DNA of 64,000 bases from Daphnia pulex (taxonomy: Eukaryota; Arthropoda; Branchiopoda; Diplostraca; Daphniidae): contig NC_060022.1 of NCBI RefSeq assembly GCF_021134715.1, positions 2,671,001 to 2,735,000 of the forward strand. Direction: 5' to 3'. Of this stretch, positions 47,402 through 59,726 are shown one piece after another. Numbering within the stretch: the stretch's first letter is position 1; each line of letters starts with the position of its first letter. The notes under the pieces were generated by a model. The model saw only the letters and a list, made by a program, of their open reading frames with translations. It was not told the origin of the DNA and made no database searches. The translations under genes and the position numbers were made by a program.

Positions 47402-47832
47402 ATGGGGCACTGCAGTTGTTACCGATTCCGGTGCCTTAGTGGTTTATTACTTGGGAGCCTCGGTTCAGTACTCCAGCTCTTCGGTGATGTAGCTCGGGGC
47501 AGAGTTATACTTCGGGGCATCGGTGTAGTAGCTCGAAGCATCATAAGTTTGGGTGTAATACTCTGGAGCCCTGGTGGTGCAGTAACCGGTTGTTGCGTAT
47601 GTTGCTGTTGTGTAGTAAGGCGGCGGCGTTTCGGTTTGGTATCCGTACCCAAAAGACATTGATACACTAGTGGTCGACCCAGCCATCAACGATACAACAT
47701 CCGACAGCAGCACGACATTATAGTTGACTAAACAATTAATAATATTAATATTCAATAACCGGCATATTCACAAATAGAACAAAGGATTGATAAACACACA
47801 ACATAATATTACCCTAACTGCGAACTAGTTAA
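47402..47832 (-). pseudogene. YYT-repeat gene, copy D, start codon lost
   Basis: This is the best-preserved body. From about 47729 it reads VNYNVVLLSDVVSLMAGS, then PPPYYTTATYATTGY, APEYYTQTYDASSYY and APKYNSAPSYITEELEY, and ends at a TGA. The first exon expected near 47815 has TTAGG where the other copies have ATGGG, so there is no start codon. A different upstream start cannot be excluded. Confidence 0.5.
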
Positions 47833-48070
47833 AAGATGAACAATCCAGTTGGTGATAGGGTTGGTGAAGGAAACATAGGTACACCAGTGGTCGACCCAGC
47901 CATCAACGATACAACACCCGACAGCAGCACGACGCCACAGTTAAATAGACAAATTCAAACATTAATATTCAATAGCAACTTAATCAACTCATTAATAGTC
48001 AATAGTAGACTTAATAATACAAAACTATGTAGAGAAACGGAATGTTTACCAATTGTTGCGAGCTGGTAAT
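47833..48070 (-). pseudogene. Truncated YYT-repeat gene, copy E
   Basis: The first exon near 48055 reads CAATTGG|GTAAAC-like sequence, with ATG changed to ATT. The second exon (from about 47944) keeps the signal-peptide segment but then runs straight into the first-exon region of copy D, so the repeat-encoding part has been deleted. It is the only copy with a recognisable TATA promoter upstream. Confidence 0.5.
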
Positions 48071-48130
48071 CCGATGAAGAAGCCAGTTGGCACAGGTAGT
48101 TCACAGCAGTTGTTGCCGTGTCGATGATGC

Positions 48131-48172
48131 TCACCCAACTAATGTCTGTAGCTTTTTCTCTCTCCTTTTATA
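48131..48172 (-). promoter_or_regulatory. TATA/initiator promoter at the head of the YYT cluster
   Basis: On the minus strand TATAAAAG (48172-48165) is followed about 25-30 bases later by CAGACATTAGT. It is positioned to drive copy E and would give a short 5' UTR. Confidence 0.5.
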
Positions 48173-48240
48173 CGAATTTTTTTCTCACCCTCACCTCCTA
48201 AGCCTTGCGGGTATTGTACCTGCTTGGTGATAATGAAACA

Positions 48241-48660
48241 CGTCCCTTTTTCACCCAACCTCTACCACTGCATGACACGTTCTACCTGGCCTTTCCTTTG
48301 GCAGGTTGACGTCGCTGGGGATGGGTCTACATTAAACAAAATCAAAATGAATACTAAATGGTTATAAAACATCCCGTTGTCACCCAACCTCTACACCACT
48401 GCATGACACGTTTTACCTGGCCTTTCCTTTGCAGGTTGACGTCGCTGGGGATGGGTCTACAACAAACAAAATCAAAATGAATACCAAATGGTAATAACAC
48501 ATCCCGTTGTCACCCAACCTCTACACAACTGCATCACACATTTTACGTAATGATCTCCGTGACCTTCGAACTGGAAGGACATGCAACTGGCCTTTCCTTC
48601 TGCCGGTTTTACGTTGCTGGGGATGGGTCTACAACAACCAATATCAAAATGGAGAAATGG
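48241..48660. repeat. Tandem repeat, three units of about 130 bp
   Basis: The phrase CACCCAACCTCTAC begins at 48252, 48381 and 48511. Each time it is followed by a CTGCAT(G/C)ACAC segment, TGGCCTTTCCTT and GCTGGGGATGGGTCTACA. The first two units are nearly identical; the third carries an extra segment of about 30 bp. Confidence 0.88.
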
Positions 48661-51600
48661 TTATGGCTTAAAACTCACTTTGACACATTATACTAATTGA
48701 CATTTGAGTCATTTGACCCATTTCTTCGGTGAATGAATACATCTTCCATTTCGAACCATTTGAAGGACAGTCGGATTTTTTGAAAATATTGCAACCTTAT
48801 ATCTAAGTTTCAAACACATGATAAATCCACATTCATTTCATGATGTGAGATCTAGGGTTTCAATATCCAAACATATGCTTTAAATTTGTAATATTTTTAC
48901 CTCAAGATCATCTTCATCAGATTAATAATGGATATAATTTATCCAAAGAAAGAACAATCCACTGACGCGAGAATAAAAACTGGGGGAGGGAGTTTGTTGT
49001 TTCGGGTTGTTAAGCAGAATACGACGACAATAGAATCTAAACCATCCCTGTGAAAGCGATAACACAAAATATAAACGTGATCAACATAACTTCAAGGATT
49101 GAAAAACTAAATAAATAATCATTTAGATGAGATCTATTTACAAGGGAAGAGGAGACATTTTGAAATCTGCAACCCACATGGACGAGGTTAACTAAGGTTT
49201 GGGGGATTCCGACAGGATGGGCCACAGAGGATTACCTGATTAAGAAATCGATCGTGCCCCCAGCACTTTTGAAAGAATAACACGTGTGAGCATGAGTCGG
49301 TGCTAGTTTTTGCTGCCATTTCTGTCGAATTTCGCAAAACGCGCGTTCCATTTCTGTCATGGGGAGTTAGCAAATTGTGGATTCAACATTGATTTCTTTT
49401 TTCATAAGTGACGGAGGCGTCTTTTCGGTTTTTCTCTTTGGACCTCTTTAATTTGAGGTGCTAATTCATCAATGTGAATCTAGTTGGGCGCCTTTTTCGA
49501 TCATTGGATACACCGGCATTTGATGCAGGAGGAGGTGCGAGATATCATTGGACATACAGAGATAAGAGGGCCATCTATAAACAACAAATTTAATGAATTC
49601 AAAACACTTCAGAAAATATAATTGCAAAATCATCTTGAGTATGAGTGACGATTGGCCAGGATCCAGCTCTTAATCCGCTTCTCCTGGAGAATGTGGTCAC
49701 GTAGGGTAACTTGTGCCAGACAGAAGAGAAGCATCCTAGCTCAAATAGGACGAATGGAAATTGGAATGGTGGGCAATTGCAACAACATAGGATGAACAGT
49801 CTGCAATATGACAGCATGGTTGCAAAAAAAAAAACGTCCGTTTAAACTCACTGCAACCTGGAATGGAGAACTTGTGAAACAAGCCAACAAGTACCATTTT
49901 TGGTGTCTCTGTCCTCTGATGCCTAGTTTTAGCGAAAGTGGATAGCTCGTCGGGTCCTGGTTGACATATGTCTTGTGTCGGCCGTGCATACACAATTTGA
50001 AAATGGCGTTGGCTGGTAAAAGAGATTGAGATTTGGTGGGGGAGAGGGGGTTCACCTCCTTGGTAACGAATCCACCAGAATCATTAATCGCAAGTCAACA
50101 TATGCGCACTCCACAATGGCAGTCTTGAAGTGTATGGAATAAGTTTCGTTAACAGTTGGTGTACCAGTAATAGATAGTTCTTAGCTGACTCTTCTTTGGA
50201 TTTGGATTCTACATACTTGTAACGTCAAATCGCCATCTGCAACGCATGATTTGTTTACCGTAACTTTTTCAGTTACCATTTTGTTCCCTTTGTTTTGATT
50301 CATAAACAGATCAGGCTTGTCATCTTCTCTCTCAACTTAGATGACCGTCTTAAGGGCTTTTCTAGCAACTCACTCATTCAAATCTTGAGAGGATTCGATG
50401 TTAGCCTACTAAAACATAGCAAATTATGGGCGTCTTTTATGACAAAACTAAATTTCTGTATGCACCTTTATGCTTTTTTGTCGACTGGAAGGAACCTGTT
50501 TCAATATTTCTTGCCTCAAGCTGCATTTTCTCATGACAAAGGGCCTTTTCAAATTTTGTCTTGACGAATTGCATGCAGCCATTTAAGTTGACATGGCTGC
50601 TCAAGTAGTACCACATCTTACAGTCCTCCACGCCAAGTTTTTCAACCACTGCCAATTTCTTCCCGGCTGCCACTTTAACGGTGTCTTATATAACGACCCA
50701 CTATATATGCAGCCCATGTCGGTCATAGTACAAAGATTTCAGAATCTGAAAAGAAAAAAAACAAACAATTATGTTAAACTACTCTTACACTTGGAGAATA
50801 CATACAATCAAGAGTTGCCAAAATCTGCTCGTTATGCAGGAACTGTAGGACGAGAAAGTCGAGAAGATTAGTTTTTATTTTTAAACCTGGAACCCGTAGG
50901 CGGAAACTGGTCCGTATGTTGACGATCCCGAAACTTTTTACAATAACGTCAACATTCTTCTCACTGGCTAGCATTTTGTCTTCAACAGAAAGGCATATTT
51001 CATTGCTTGATGTGGAAGTGTACAAATTTTTTTAACTTCCATGTAGATTGGAAAAAGCAATTCGGGCTACATTTTTCTGGAAAAGAAGTGTACAGGATCA
51101 ACCAGCAGGTACTTTTCCATCACTGGATTCTTCAAAAGCACAAGACAACACCAACTATGACTTAAAAAGCTTAGACTAGTATTTGAGCTAATGTGATGAT
51201 GGCCCAATAATAAAGACACAGAATAAAATTTTCGGCTTCTTGCACTTTTTCACCATGGAGAAGTTGAATGACTGAATGTCCAGTGCAGGTGAAACAATGC
51301 AAATCTCATTTTGCATAAATGTGATGTGATAATGCTGGATTGACACCAACGTTTCCTTGACATGAATGATTCTCTTAAACCACGTGCAGGGATGCGGGAC
51401 AACCACTGATAAGTATTGGACAATCGAATCGAGAAACAAAGAAGACTTTGCGTAAACGGACTTCATTACCAAATGCTCGCCACAATCTAACCGTAAGCGT
51501 AATAAGACAAACAACAACATAACAATAATATATCAAACAATAACCTACCTTTCACTAATTAGAAGCAGTGAATCTGTGGTTTTTACTTTTTACTTTTGCA

Positions 51601-51840
51601 CTGCAGACGAACTGTCAAACGGTTGCCATTGGCAACTTGCCAACATTTTAAAAAATACCTTTTTTGCGGGAAAAATCCGATGTTCCGAACGTGGCGGCAC
51701 CTGGTGTCAGCTATCAAGCTTTTTTATTTGAAATTCGTCTGCTGCAATGTGGTGGTAAAATCATGGTGAAGTTGTTCTGAATTTTTTTTATACAATAGCA
51801 AAAACGGAAAAATCAACATACTCTGAAGAAATATCTCATC
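48661..51840. other. Region without a confident gene
   Basis: Several minus-strand segments are open and partly flanked by splice-like sites, for example 51520-51190 (starting MLLFVLLRLRLDCG) and 51025-50774 followed by an acceptor TTTTCAG at 50746. They share no consistent frame and none resembles a family I know. They may be remnants of a decayed gene. The last 300 bp must hold the importin-13 promoter; I see no TATA box there. Confidence 0.4.
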
Positions 51841-54800
51841 ATGGAGTTAACTGTCGAAAATTTAGAGAAAGCCGTTAGTCATTTTTATCAAAATTCGGCC
51901 ACACAGTCTCAACTTAACTTGTGGTTGACTGCTGCCCAGTCATCGGCTCAAGCATGGATATTCGGATGGCAACTTCTTGATCAGTCAAAAGTAAAATAAT
52001 AAAAAATATAAGTTAAGCTTGTGATTGTTTTTTCTAAATTTTATATGTTACATATCTAATAGCCGGTGGAGGTGCAGTACTTTGGAGCTAGCTCATTGCA
52101 GATAAAAATCTCTAGATTTTGGCAAGAAATTCCAGCTGACAATTATGCAGCTTTCAGAGAAAAACTAATCGATGCTGTTATGTTTTATGCAAATGGACCC
52201 AAAATTGTACTAACTAGATTATGCCTTGCAGTAAGTGAAACAAAGAATCTCAAAGTATTTTACAGAGTTTTACTTATGTTGGTTCTTGAAAACAAGCTGT
52301 CATCCATGATTTTGCACTCTATTCCTGATCAATGGACTAGTCCTTTGAGCGATTTCATATCAATATTGCAACGTGCCAGTGGAGGTAGCCAACTAAAACC
52401 ACAACATGTAAATCTATTGTTAGAGATATTGACTGTTCTTCCGGAAGAGGTTTGATTTTTAATTTATTTTCTAAACGTATTTATTTAATATTAATCTATT
52501 TGTTGAATCAGTTTCAAAGTATGCGATTAGCACATGAAAGAAAAATTGCTATCAGAGGAGAACTACTTAAAGCAGTTAAAGATGGTATAAATGTGTTAAA
52601 ACTTAAAGATAAAACAACAGTTTAAGTTGCTTAGCTTTTCCCCTCACAGTACTGCCAATTTTACGTGAAGTTATTTGCCGTGGAATTCATCGTGAAACAC
52701 CGGTTTCTTCAGATGACGAATCAACTTCTCAATCCGGCATTAAGTGTTTTTCGTCGTGGATTCAACATGGAGTTGGAGTCGGCTTAGACGAAAGCCTCCA
52801 TTTGGTAGAACCTTTATTGGCAGCGGCCCGTAATCCCAATATGACAGAAACATCACTGGAAGCATTAACTCATCTACTGAATCACCCTGAAACTCACCGT
52901 TATCCAAATTTGCTCATGGACATGCTGAACCAGCTGCTCTCGCTTCAAGACCATATTCAGCTGTTGAGGTATTTTGCATTACGTCTAACATTTATATCTG
53001 CATTACAAAAAAAAATGTCTGTGAATTTCTTAGACGTGAAGGAGACTTGGAGGGTGCAGCTCACATCTATGCTACGCTTGCGGCTTTTGGCGAGAGCCAC
53101 TCTCGTCTTCTGTTGGATGCAGTTCTAGAAGACGGATTAAAGAAGGAGAATGTTCTTCAACTGATACAAATCATGTTGGAGAGCACCGGAACTCCTGGTC
53201 GATATCCTCTAGACGAGAACTGCAGTCACTTGGCTTTTAGTTTCTGGTAATTGCCCCTTTTTTTTTAATTATTATTCGTTGATTGCCTGATAAAATTATT
53301 ATTTTTTTTTTCCATCAGGTACATTCTTCAAGATGATATTTGTACTTCACCTGTTGACAAACAAAAAATCTATCAGTCATTATTTGGTCCCGCGTACTTG
53401 ACTCTGGTCGATATTTTGATGACCAAATCAATGATAGCAATTGATCAGTCGGATTGGACCCCTGACGATAAGGAAACTTTTCGGTGTTATCGACAGGTAT
53501 TCGATTCAAAAAGTTCGTCCATTAAAATTTTATCATCTCAATACATGTTGGTAAATGCCAGGATATTGCTGATACGCTAGCTTATTGCTACAAGTTTTTG
53601 AGATCCGCAATGATGGAACGTTTGGCCTCTCACCTGGCCTCAACCGTGTCTCAATGTAATCAGAATCCCAATGAGTGGCCTCCATTGGAGGCATGTCTGC
53701 ATGCTTTAAAAGTAAGATCCTTATTATTTTACACCAGGCCAGTGAACATAACATACCTACAAATGTCACTGAACTAACAGGCGGTCGCTGAGAATGTTGA
53801 AGCGGAAGCAGATCTGCTCGTACCTCAGATACTGAGTTTGTTCGGCAGTATTCCATACGGTTCCGGTCATCGCTACGTCGTTAACACGGCCCTTGAGACC
53901 CTAGGTGCTTACGCTGAATGGTTGAGTGCACACCCCACCTACTTGGGCCACGTACTACCTATTCTTCTTTTTGGGCTTAATAACCCCGACGCTGCCCCGG
54001 CAGCAACTTTAGCCCTTAAGGTAATTTGCGCATTTGAATGTTACTTTTGATTTCTCTGAGGAACGTAGTGTTATCGAATATTTCTCTGTAGGACATTACG
54101 CGAGATTGTCAAATTGGTATTCGGCCGTATGCCGAAGCATTATTGCAAGGTGCTGAACAAGCTCTGCGCCTCGATGATCTCAAAGATAGTGAAAAGGTAG
54201 TATATGCAATTTTGACATTTTTCTATAACTTATGAAACATACGTGATGTGACTGACTTGTTATTTTTCTTTAGATTCGTTTGATGTATATTTTAGGGAAA
54301 GTGTTATCGATTCTTCCTCTGGATATGATAGTGGCCAGTTTGAATCGTGTAGTAGGTCCGTGTGTGGAGGAATTACGAGCTCTATGCACTACCCGTGAAC
54401 CGGACGCCACTACAAAAATTGTTCTTATTACTCGGCTTAAAATGTATTAATTACTTACAATGTTACTTACTTTTTTTTAATTATTATTTGTACGTTTTTC
54501 CTTTTGTCTATTTCAGGATTGCCACTTTATGCACTACTCTTGATTTGAGAATCTCTAGTGGAGATGATTCTGAAGCTGACGAATCCACTACTCGACAGGT
54601 TTTAGCAATCCAGCAACAGCCCGTCCTATTGATTGCACAACAGCTGCTACCTTTTTTGAAAGGTGTTGTTGATCACTGGGGTTCCGATGAACAGATTTCA
54701 GAGGTATAAACTGCTTAAGCCGACTATTAGTAATAGTAAAGCTCACGATCTAATACTTTATTTTTAAAAATTACTTATTTTAATTTTCAGTCCATTTGCT

Positions 54801-55780
54801 TGGTTGTCAAACATACCGTCTCGACGTTAATGGAAGAATCATTATCTTTTTTGCCAGAATTGGCAGCTGTGATAGTCCAATGTCACCGGTTATCACCGCA
54901 AGCAGCTACATTGGACGTGGCCAAAATGATCATTTTGATTTTTAGCCAGACCTCGAACGACGCTCAGCAGCTTATTAGTGCCTTTCTCTCGGAGATCATA
55001 GGAACTACGTTGCAAGTTTGCGGAGTGGACTGCAACACATTGACACTTGATGGAGTTCCATCGATTGATGTTGCCCGCCTCGCTGATAACAATGAGGTCT
55101 TGGGTAGTTTTCTCGGTCTACTAACTCAAATCATTAGGAAGAATCCCAAACTATTGATTGGTTCGTCTTACCCTTTGCCATCACTTTTTTATTGTGGTAT
55201 CGCCGGTTTGACGAGACCAGAATCACCAGTCCTCAAAGCATCTACTCAATTTTTGGTCCACTTCATCACACAAAGCAGAGAGAATCCCGAGTTGGTATCT
55301 GTCGTGCAAAATCAAGGCCTACTACTGGTTACTCAACTTTTAAGCTGCATAGGTAAGTAAAATAAATATTTCTTTGGTGTTTGGATCATTCTAACATGTC
55401 GTACATTTTACTCCAGGAGGGGAATCTCCTCGAGCTCTTGTGGAGCACACGGCCGATGTTATTTTGGCCCTTAACAAGAAATACTTCGACAGTCTTTGTC
55501 GATGGATGAGTGCATCGCTTGGTCGTGAACGTTTTCCATCGGCCCTTGTCAACCAAATTCAAAAGGAAAATTTTTGCCGGTCTATCCTTAAGTAGGCATA
55601 TATAAGATTTCTGCTAACTTTTAGCGTTCACTTGTGCATTAATTAACATGTTTGTTATCCTGCCCCAGGGAAAAATCTAACAAGAGAAGACTGCAAGACA
55701 TTGTAAGAGAGTTCTCGCTACAATGCCGAGGACTTGATGGTACTGAGTACTCGGAACAGACAAATCGATTACTTCCTTGA
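51841..55780 (+). CDS. Ipo13: Importin-13 (nuclear transport receptor)
   Basis: Fifteen exons (51841-51990, 52063-52230, 52297-52449, 52512-52584, 52650-52968, 53034-53246, 53319-53496, 53562-53711, 53781-54020, 54092-54196, 54274-54443, 54517-54703, 54791-55352, 55417-55591, 55669-55780) join in frame to 984 aa, the usual size of importin-13. The importin-beta N-terminal region starts TVENLEKAVSHFYQNS and continues EVQYFGASSLQIKISRFW, a strongly conserved Ran-binding stretch; the rest is HEAT-repeat helices, ending CRGLDGTEYS. The protein shuttles between nucleus and cytoplasm, importing cargoes such as UBC9 and Mago-Y14 and exporting eIF1A (known from the family). The 66-base second intron (52231-52296) is in frame and lacks stops; removing it restores family alignment (RLCLA joined to LSSMILHSIPDQW). 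Confidence 0.95.
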
Positions 55781-55844
55781 AATTTTATAAACAATTTGAT
55801 GTAATTTGTATATCTTTCTCGTCATTACAAATCCGCTCGAAATA

Positions 55845-57458
55845 TCAACTTGTGTACCTTTTCAAAAATTCTTTCTGGAATGGGCTTCCTTCGACCAAAC
55901 AAATAAAACCAGGAGTACCCCCTTGAACAACATACCTTTAAAGAAAAATTAAGTCATAAGCGATTAAAATATATAATTTAGGTATGAAAATATTACGTGT
56001 TTTGGGACAGCACAGTCTTCAATGAACTATTCGGATCAACAACATGAAGTTTCCCGCTATCTCTGTGTTCATAATACATCCGGATTGAAGCTGGATTGTA
56101 TTTTTTCTCCAGATCCCAAAGTGGTAATTCCTCAAACATCAATTGCAGATGGTCCATAAAGCTACACCACAGGGAGGAAAAAAATTAAGTTAGCATTTCA
56201 TTGAAACTGAGAGATAAAAATCAATAACGACCAAGTGTCTTCGTGGAATTCCTGAACGAAGTCGGTTTCCCCATACTCTGGATACAAGAAAAGGACTGGC
56301 CAAACTAAACAACCGTCGACAAGGTGAACACGTTTCCCAATCCTACGTCAGACAAAAATTTTTACATTATAAAATAATGCTGATGCAATAACTTTTCGTG
56401 ACACATACGCAGCAGGATGGCATGGTTCAATGCTTGACAAGTCCAAGATTGCGCGTTCACTATCCTTTTTCCTCTTTAAGCCAGTGTTGATTCCACGAAC
56501 ACCTAGGGCGGTAATTAGCTCGTTAATTAAAGCTTCTTCTTTTCTTTCTGCTATCTCTTCTTTTCTCTTGTTTCTTTCCTCAAGTTTCTAGTAATTAAAG
56601 AATTCGATTAGTTGACACATCTATTTGGCTGAGTGGCTTCACAACATACTTGACCCTGCACGAGCTCAGTTCGCAATTTAACAAGCGAGGGATCAGTGTT
56701 TTTTAGTCTTATTCCATAGTCGCACCATTTCTGGCCGTCAGCGTACCGTTTTAATTTTAAGCAACATTGGGCAGCTCGTACGACGGCCTTTGTGTAATCA
56801 GGTTTTAATTTTGCAGCTTGCAGGCTGTCATTCAAGGATGACCTTGGGCATGAAATCTTATTTTAGCTGATTGAAATTTAAAAAAGCAAGTTAATTTCCA
56901 ACCTGTAGTTGCCTAGATGAAATTGGCAAGCAGCTCTATTGAGATACAAGGTTGCATCAATTTCCACGTTTCCACATTTCTGTTTAAGACCTTCAGTATA
57001 ATTCGCGATAGCAAAGCGATATTTTTTCAGTTTGAAGTTGAAATTGCCATCATCTTTGTAGGACAAAGCTAAGTCTGCAAATTAGGTCAGAAAAATTGTG
57101 AATGCCAAATCAATTACCAACACTTAAATTATGATTACCTTCAGTAGTATTTTCTTCTGGGTCATACTTTAGCTGTTGAAAAGCTTCAAGGAGAGGTGGT
57201 AAAGGTTCTCCCTCTTCTGGAAGTTTCTTCATGAAAAATGGATGCTGCTCCATTTCCTAGTGACATTGGGGATATTAGTCAATTTGTTTGAGTAAATAAA
57301 CTGATTCAAAAGCATACTTGTTCCCAGGTCTCCTCGTTCCATCCTTCAGAGTAAGGAGTATTTTTACGGGAATTTATAAATTCTTCTAAATCTTCATCAA
57401 GCTTCAAGGCTAACTGATGCTTCTCTTCATCTGTCATATGAGCTTTGGGGTCTGTCAT
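55845..57458 (-). CDS. Ttc4: Tetratricopeptide repeat protein 4 (Hsp90 co-chaperone)
   Basis: Eight minus-strand exons (57458-57318, 57256-57139, 57074-56903, 56842-56650, 56587-56409, 56342-56232, 56161-55997, 55935-55845) give 389 aa, close to the usual TTC4 length. After the start [20 protein letters not shown] come the conserved EMEQHPFFM segment and then three TPR units at about 85-205 ([56 protein letters not shown]). The C-terminal wheel domain of the Cns1/TTC4 type follows ([34 protein letters not shown]). The family links Hsp90/Hsp70 to client folding and to translation. The gene faces importin-13 tail to tail. Confidence 0.94.
55902..55907 (+). promoter_or_regulatory. Poly(A) signal of importin-13 inside the TTC4 last exon
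   Basis: AATAAA on the plus strand, 122 bases after the importin-13 stop. Cleavage there would make the importin-13 3' UTR antisense to the last coding exon of TTC4 (55935-55845). Confidence 0.6.
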
Positions 57459-58679
57459 TTTCTGTGCAAAAAGAATATTGTTATTAACAAGGAGCTAGTC
57501 AGTACAACACAGGATAGAAGGAGATACAAATAATAACCAAGCAACCAACAGCGCAAGTCTGCCGTAATCACAAAAGTAAAATAAATGATACGTGTCAATC
57601 GAAACTGCAATCAGATTTCAAACGGTAACAGTTATGAGCAGACATGGCGTACATCAATGGCCCCACCTTATTGACGTTCTATTTATGCTTTACTTCAAAA
57701 CCATTACCTTTCGCTTTCACGATGTCTAACCTTTTGTTATTCAAGCAACTTGCATCAACACACGTGCACTAAATTACTCGTCTGCATCAGACAGTAAAGC
57801 CTCGTCTGCATATGGGAGAAAAGTAGAGCCATCTATCTTTAACTTTTTAACGAGTTGTAATCAAAATCCCGAATCGATGCTTTTTTTCAAATTGAGAGTC
57901 CTTAGATCAATTTTAAATAATCATACATTCATTGAAAATTCAAGGCATTGCTAAAAGCGGCCGAAAAATTACAGATGAAAAGGTCTCGACAGAACGAATT
58001 ACCAGATGGCAAGAATAACTATAAATAGGAAGAGACGGAGATATACTGGGTATTGGCTTTCGCCACGCTGCGCAACTACAATGAAGCCAATCGAGACTGA
58101 TGGAGGCACAGCGCACAGCTCCCATGTTGAAACTTGTTTTTCAGTGAAGGACTCGATTGGCGCTAAAGTTGGTTACATGTTTGAGAGTTCTTTAGTCAAG
58201 TTGATTTACACTGTTAGTTTAGCTCAAGGGTGCCGATTCAGTAAAAGTATAGCCTTAACAACAAGCAGCAGTGAGCTGATACCTCCGGCAATAAAGCAAT
58301 AGCCAAATGAAATAGATGCCCCAGAAAAATATTTAATTCGCTGTTAAAAGCGTTGTAGTATACACCAATCAAGGAGATCACATTCTACCCACTTTTTCAC
58401 CCAATGATATGATAGAGTGGACTTCATTCAATTCAGTATCTAGCAATATTGCCGGGTAAAATAACACAATAATAAAAAAAAAACGGTACCAATATTCGTC
58501 CACATGCTGTTCCTGCATTACTCGATCACACGCCGAGAAGTTAATTAAGTCTCCCTTGTTGGATGCGCAGCGCAAGTTATGTTAGACCACACAATAAAGG
58601 CAATAGATCTTGTGAAAGTCGTGGGCTGTTTCTATCGAAACGAATGTAACGTAATAGAATCATCTAACCTTTTTCGTTT

Positions 58680-59350
58680 GGCCTAAAATGTCAGCGCAAC
58701 AGCTTCCGGTAGAGAACGTTTGCCAATGTGTTTGTCAATTGTGTTGCTGCAGAAAAAAACCTATCATTGGAAGTTTGTACATAATTCAAGGCGAAGAGGT
58801 GATAACAATAACAGCTGATTACACATCAACCTGTTTGATCCGCTAGCTCGTAATTCCAAGACACTTCATGAATTTCAATGTGGTTTTACTAAACGCAGTT
58901 TATAATTATTTAGGCACATTTTCCTCAATACTCGGATGCTAAAAGTTAGGAACTTTAAGTTCCTAGGAAAAGTTAGTTTTGTTAGGAAGTTTAGTTTCCT
59001 AAGAAAAGATAAATTACAAATTGAAATGGTTAAGTGCTAGTCGTTAGAATTAAAATGTCAACAGCTTCCGGTGGAGAATGCACGCCAGTGTAGCCAAAAA
59101 AGAATTATCCTTTAGCAGTACATAGCATTAGCAGTACACTTACCTTTAGCGGTACATATTTAAGGTTTAAGATGATATTAATTAATTACACACCCACCTG
59201 TCGGATCCGACCAATCTCTGACGACACAATCCCAGACTTCATAAACTTCGACGTTGTTTAACTTAACAGCTTCTAATTATGTTGGCACATTCACTTTCTT
59301 CCTCTGTATTAGGATGCTAAACTAGTTTCCTGAGCGTAAATAAATGAAAA
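58680..59350. repeat. Diverged tandem duplication, period about 365 bp
   Basis: Sequence from 58684 (AAAATGTCAGCGCAACAGCTTC) recurs from about 59052 (AAAATGTCAACAGCTTCCGG). Later blocks recur in the same order: GATTACACATCAACCTGT with ATTACACACCCACCTGT, and GGCACATTTTCC...CGGATGCTAAA with GGCACATTCACT...AGGATGCTAAA. The first copy holds a 52-codon frame at 58688-58846 with a Cys-rich core (VCQCVCQLCCCRKK); the second copy has lost it. Confidence 0.6.
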
Positions 59351-59626
59351 AGGTTAAGTGTTAGGCTACTGAAAATCAATAGAGGATAGAAGAAGGAAAT
59401 TTAAGAAGGTGGTTACTTGCAATTTAAGCTTAAGATCGCTGCTGCCGTTGGAAACATCGCGAATTATTCTACTCCATTTCTCCAAAGAAGACGAATCAGC
59501 TATAGAATTCACCCAGCTATTTGAATCTATGGCACATACTGGTCGTTTACAAAGATGATTTCACCAATTGAGTCTGCTTGTTGCTACTCCTTGTACACCA
59601 TAGCAACTCGTCTGTCCCTTCGTCAC

Positions 59627-59726
59627 TATATAAAGTCCATCCAGCATCCGAAGAGTATCAGAGTGTGCGCCTACATCATCCGGTACGGGAACCTCGTGCG
59701 ATCTACTCACCTCCTTTCCTCATCTG
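59627..59726 (+). promoter_or_regulatory. TATA/initiator promoter with short non-coding exon
   Basis: TATATAAAG (59627-59635) is followed 33 bases later by TCAGAGT (A at 59660). The presumed exon ends at 59726 before a GTAAAT donor. It lies upstream of the CHH/ITP gene on the same strand and could be a distal alternative promoter for it, or the start of a separate transcript. Confidence 0.45.

Noticed and set aside
52231-52296. Extra 22 residues between RLCLA and LSSM in importin-13
   Set aside because: The stretch is a 66-base in-frame intron with GTAAGT and AACAAG borders; the family lacks these residues.
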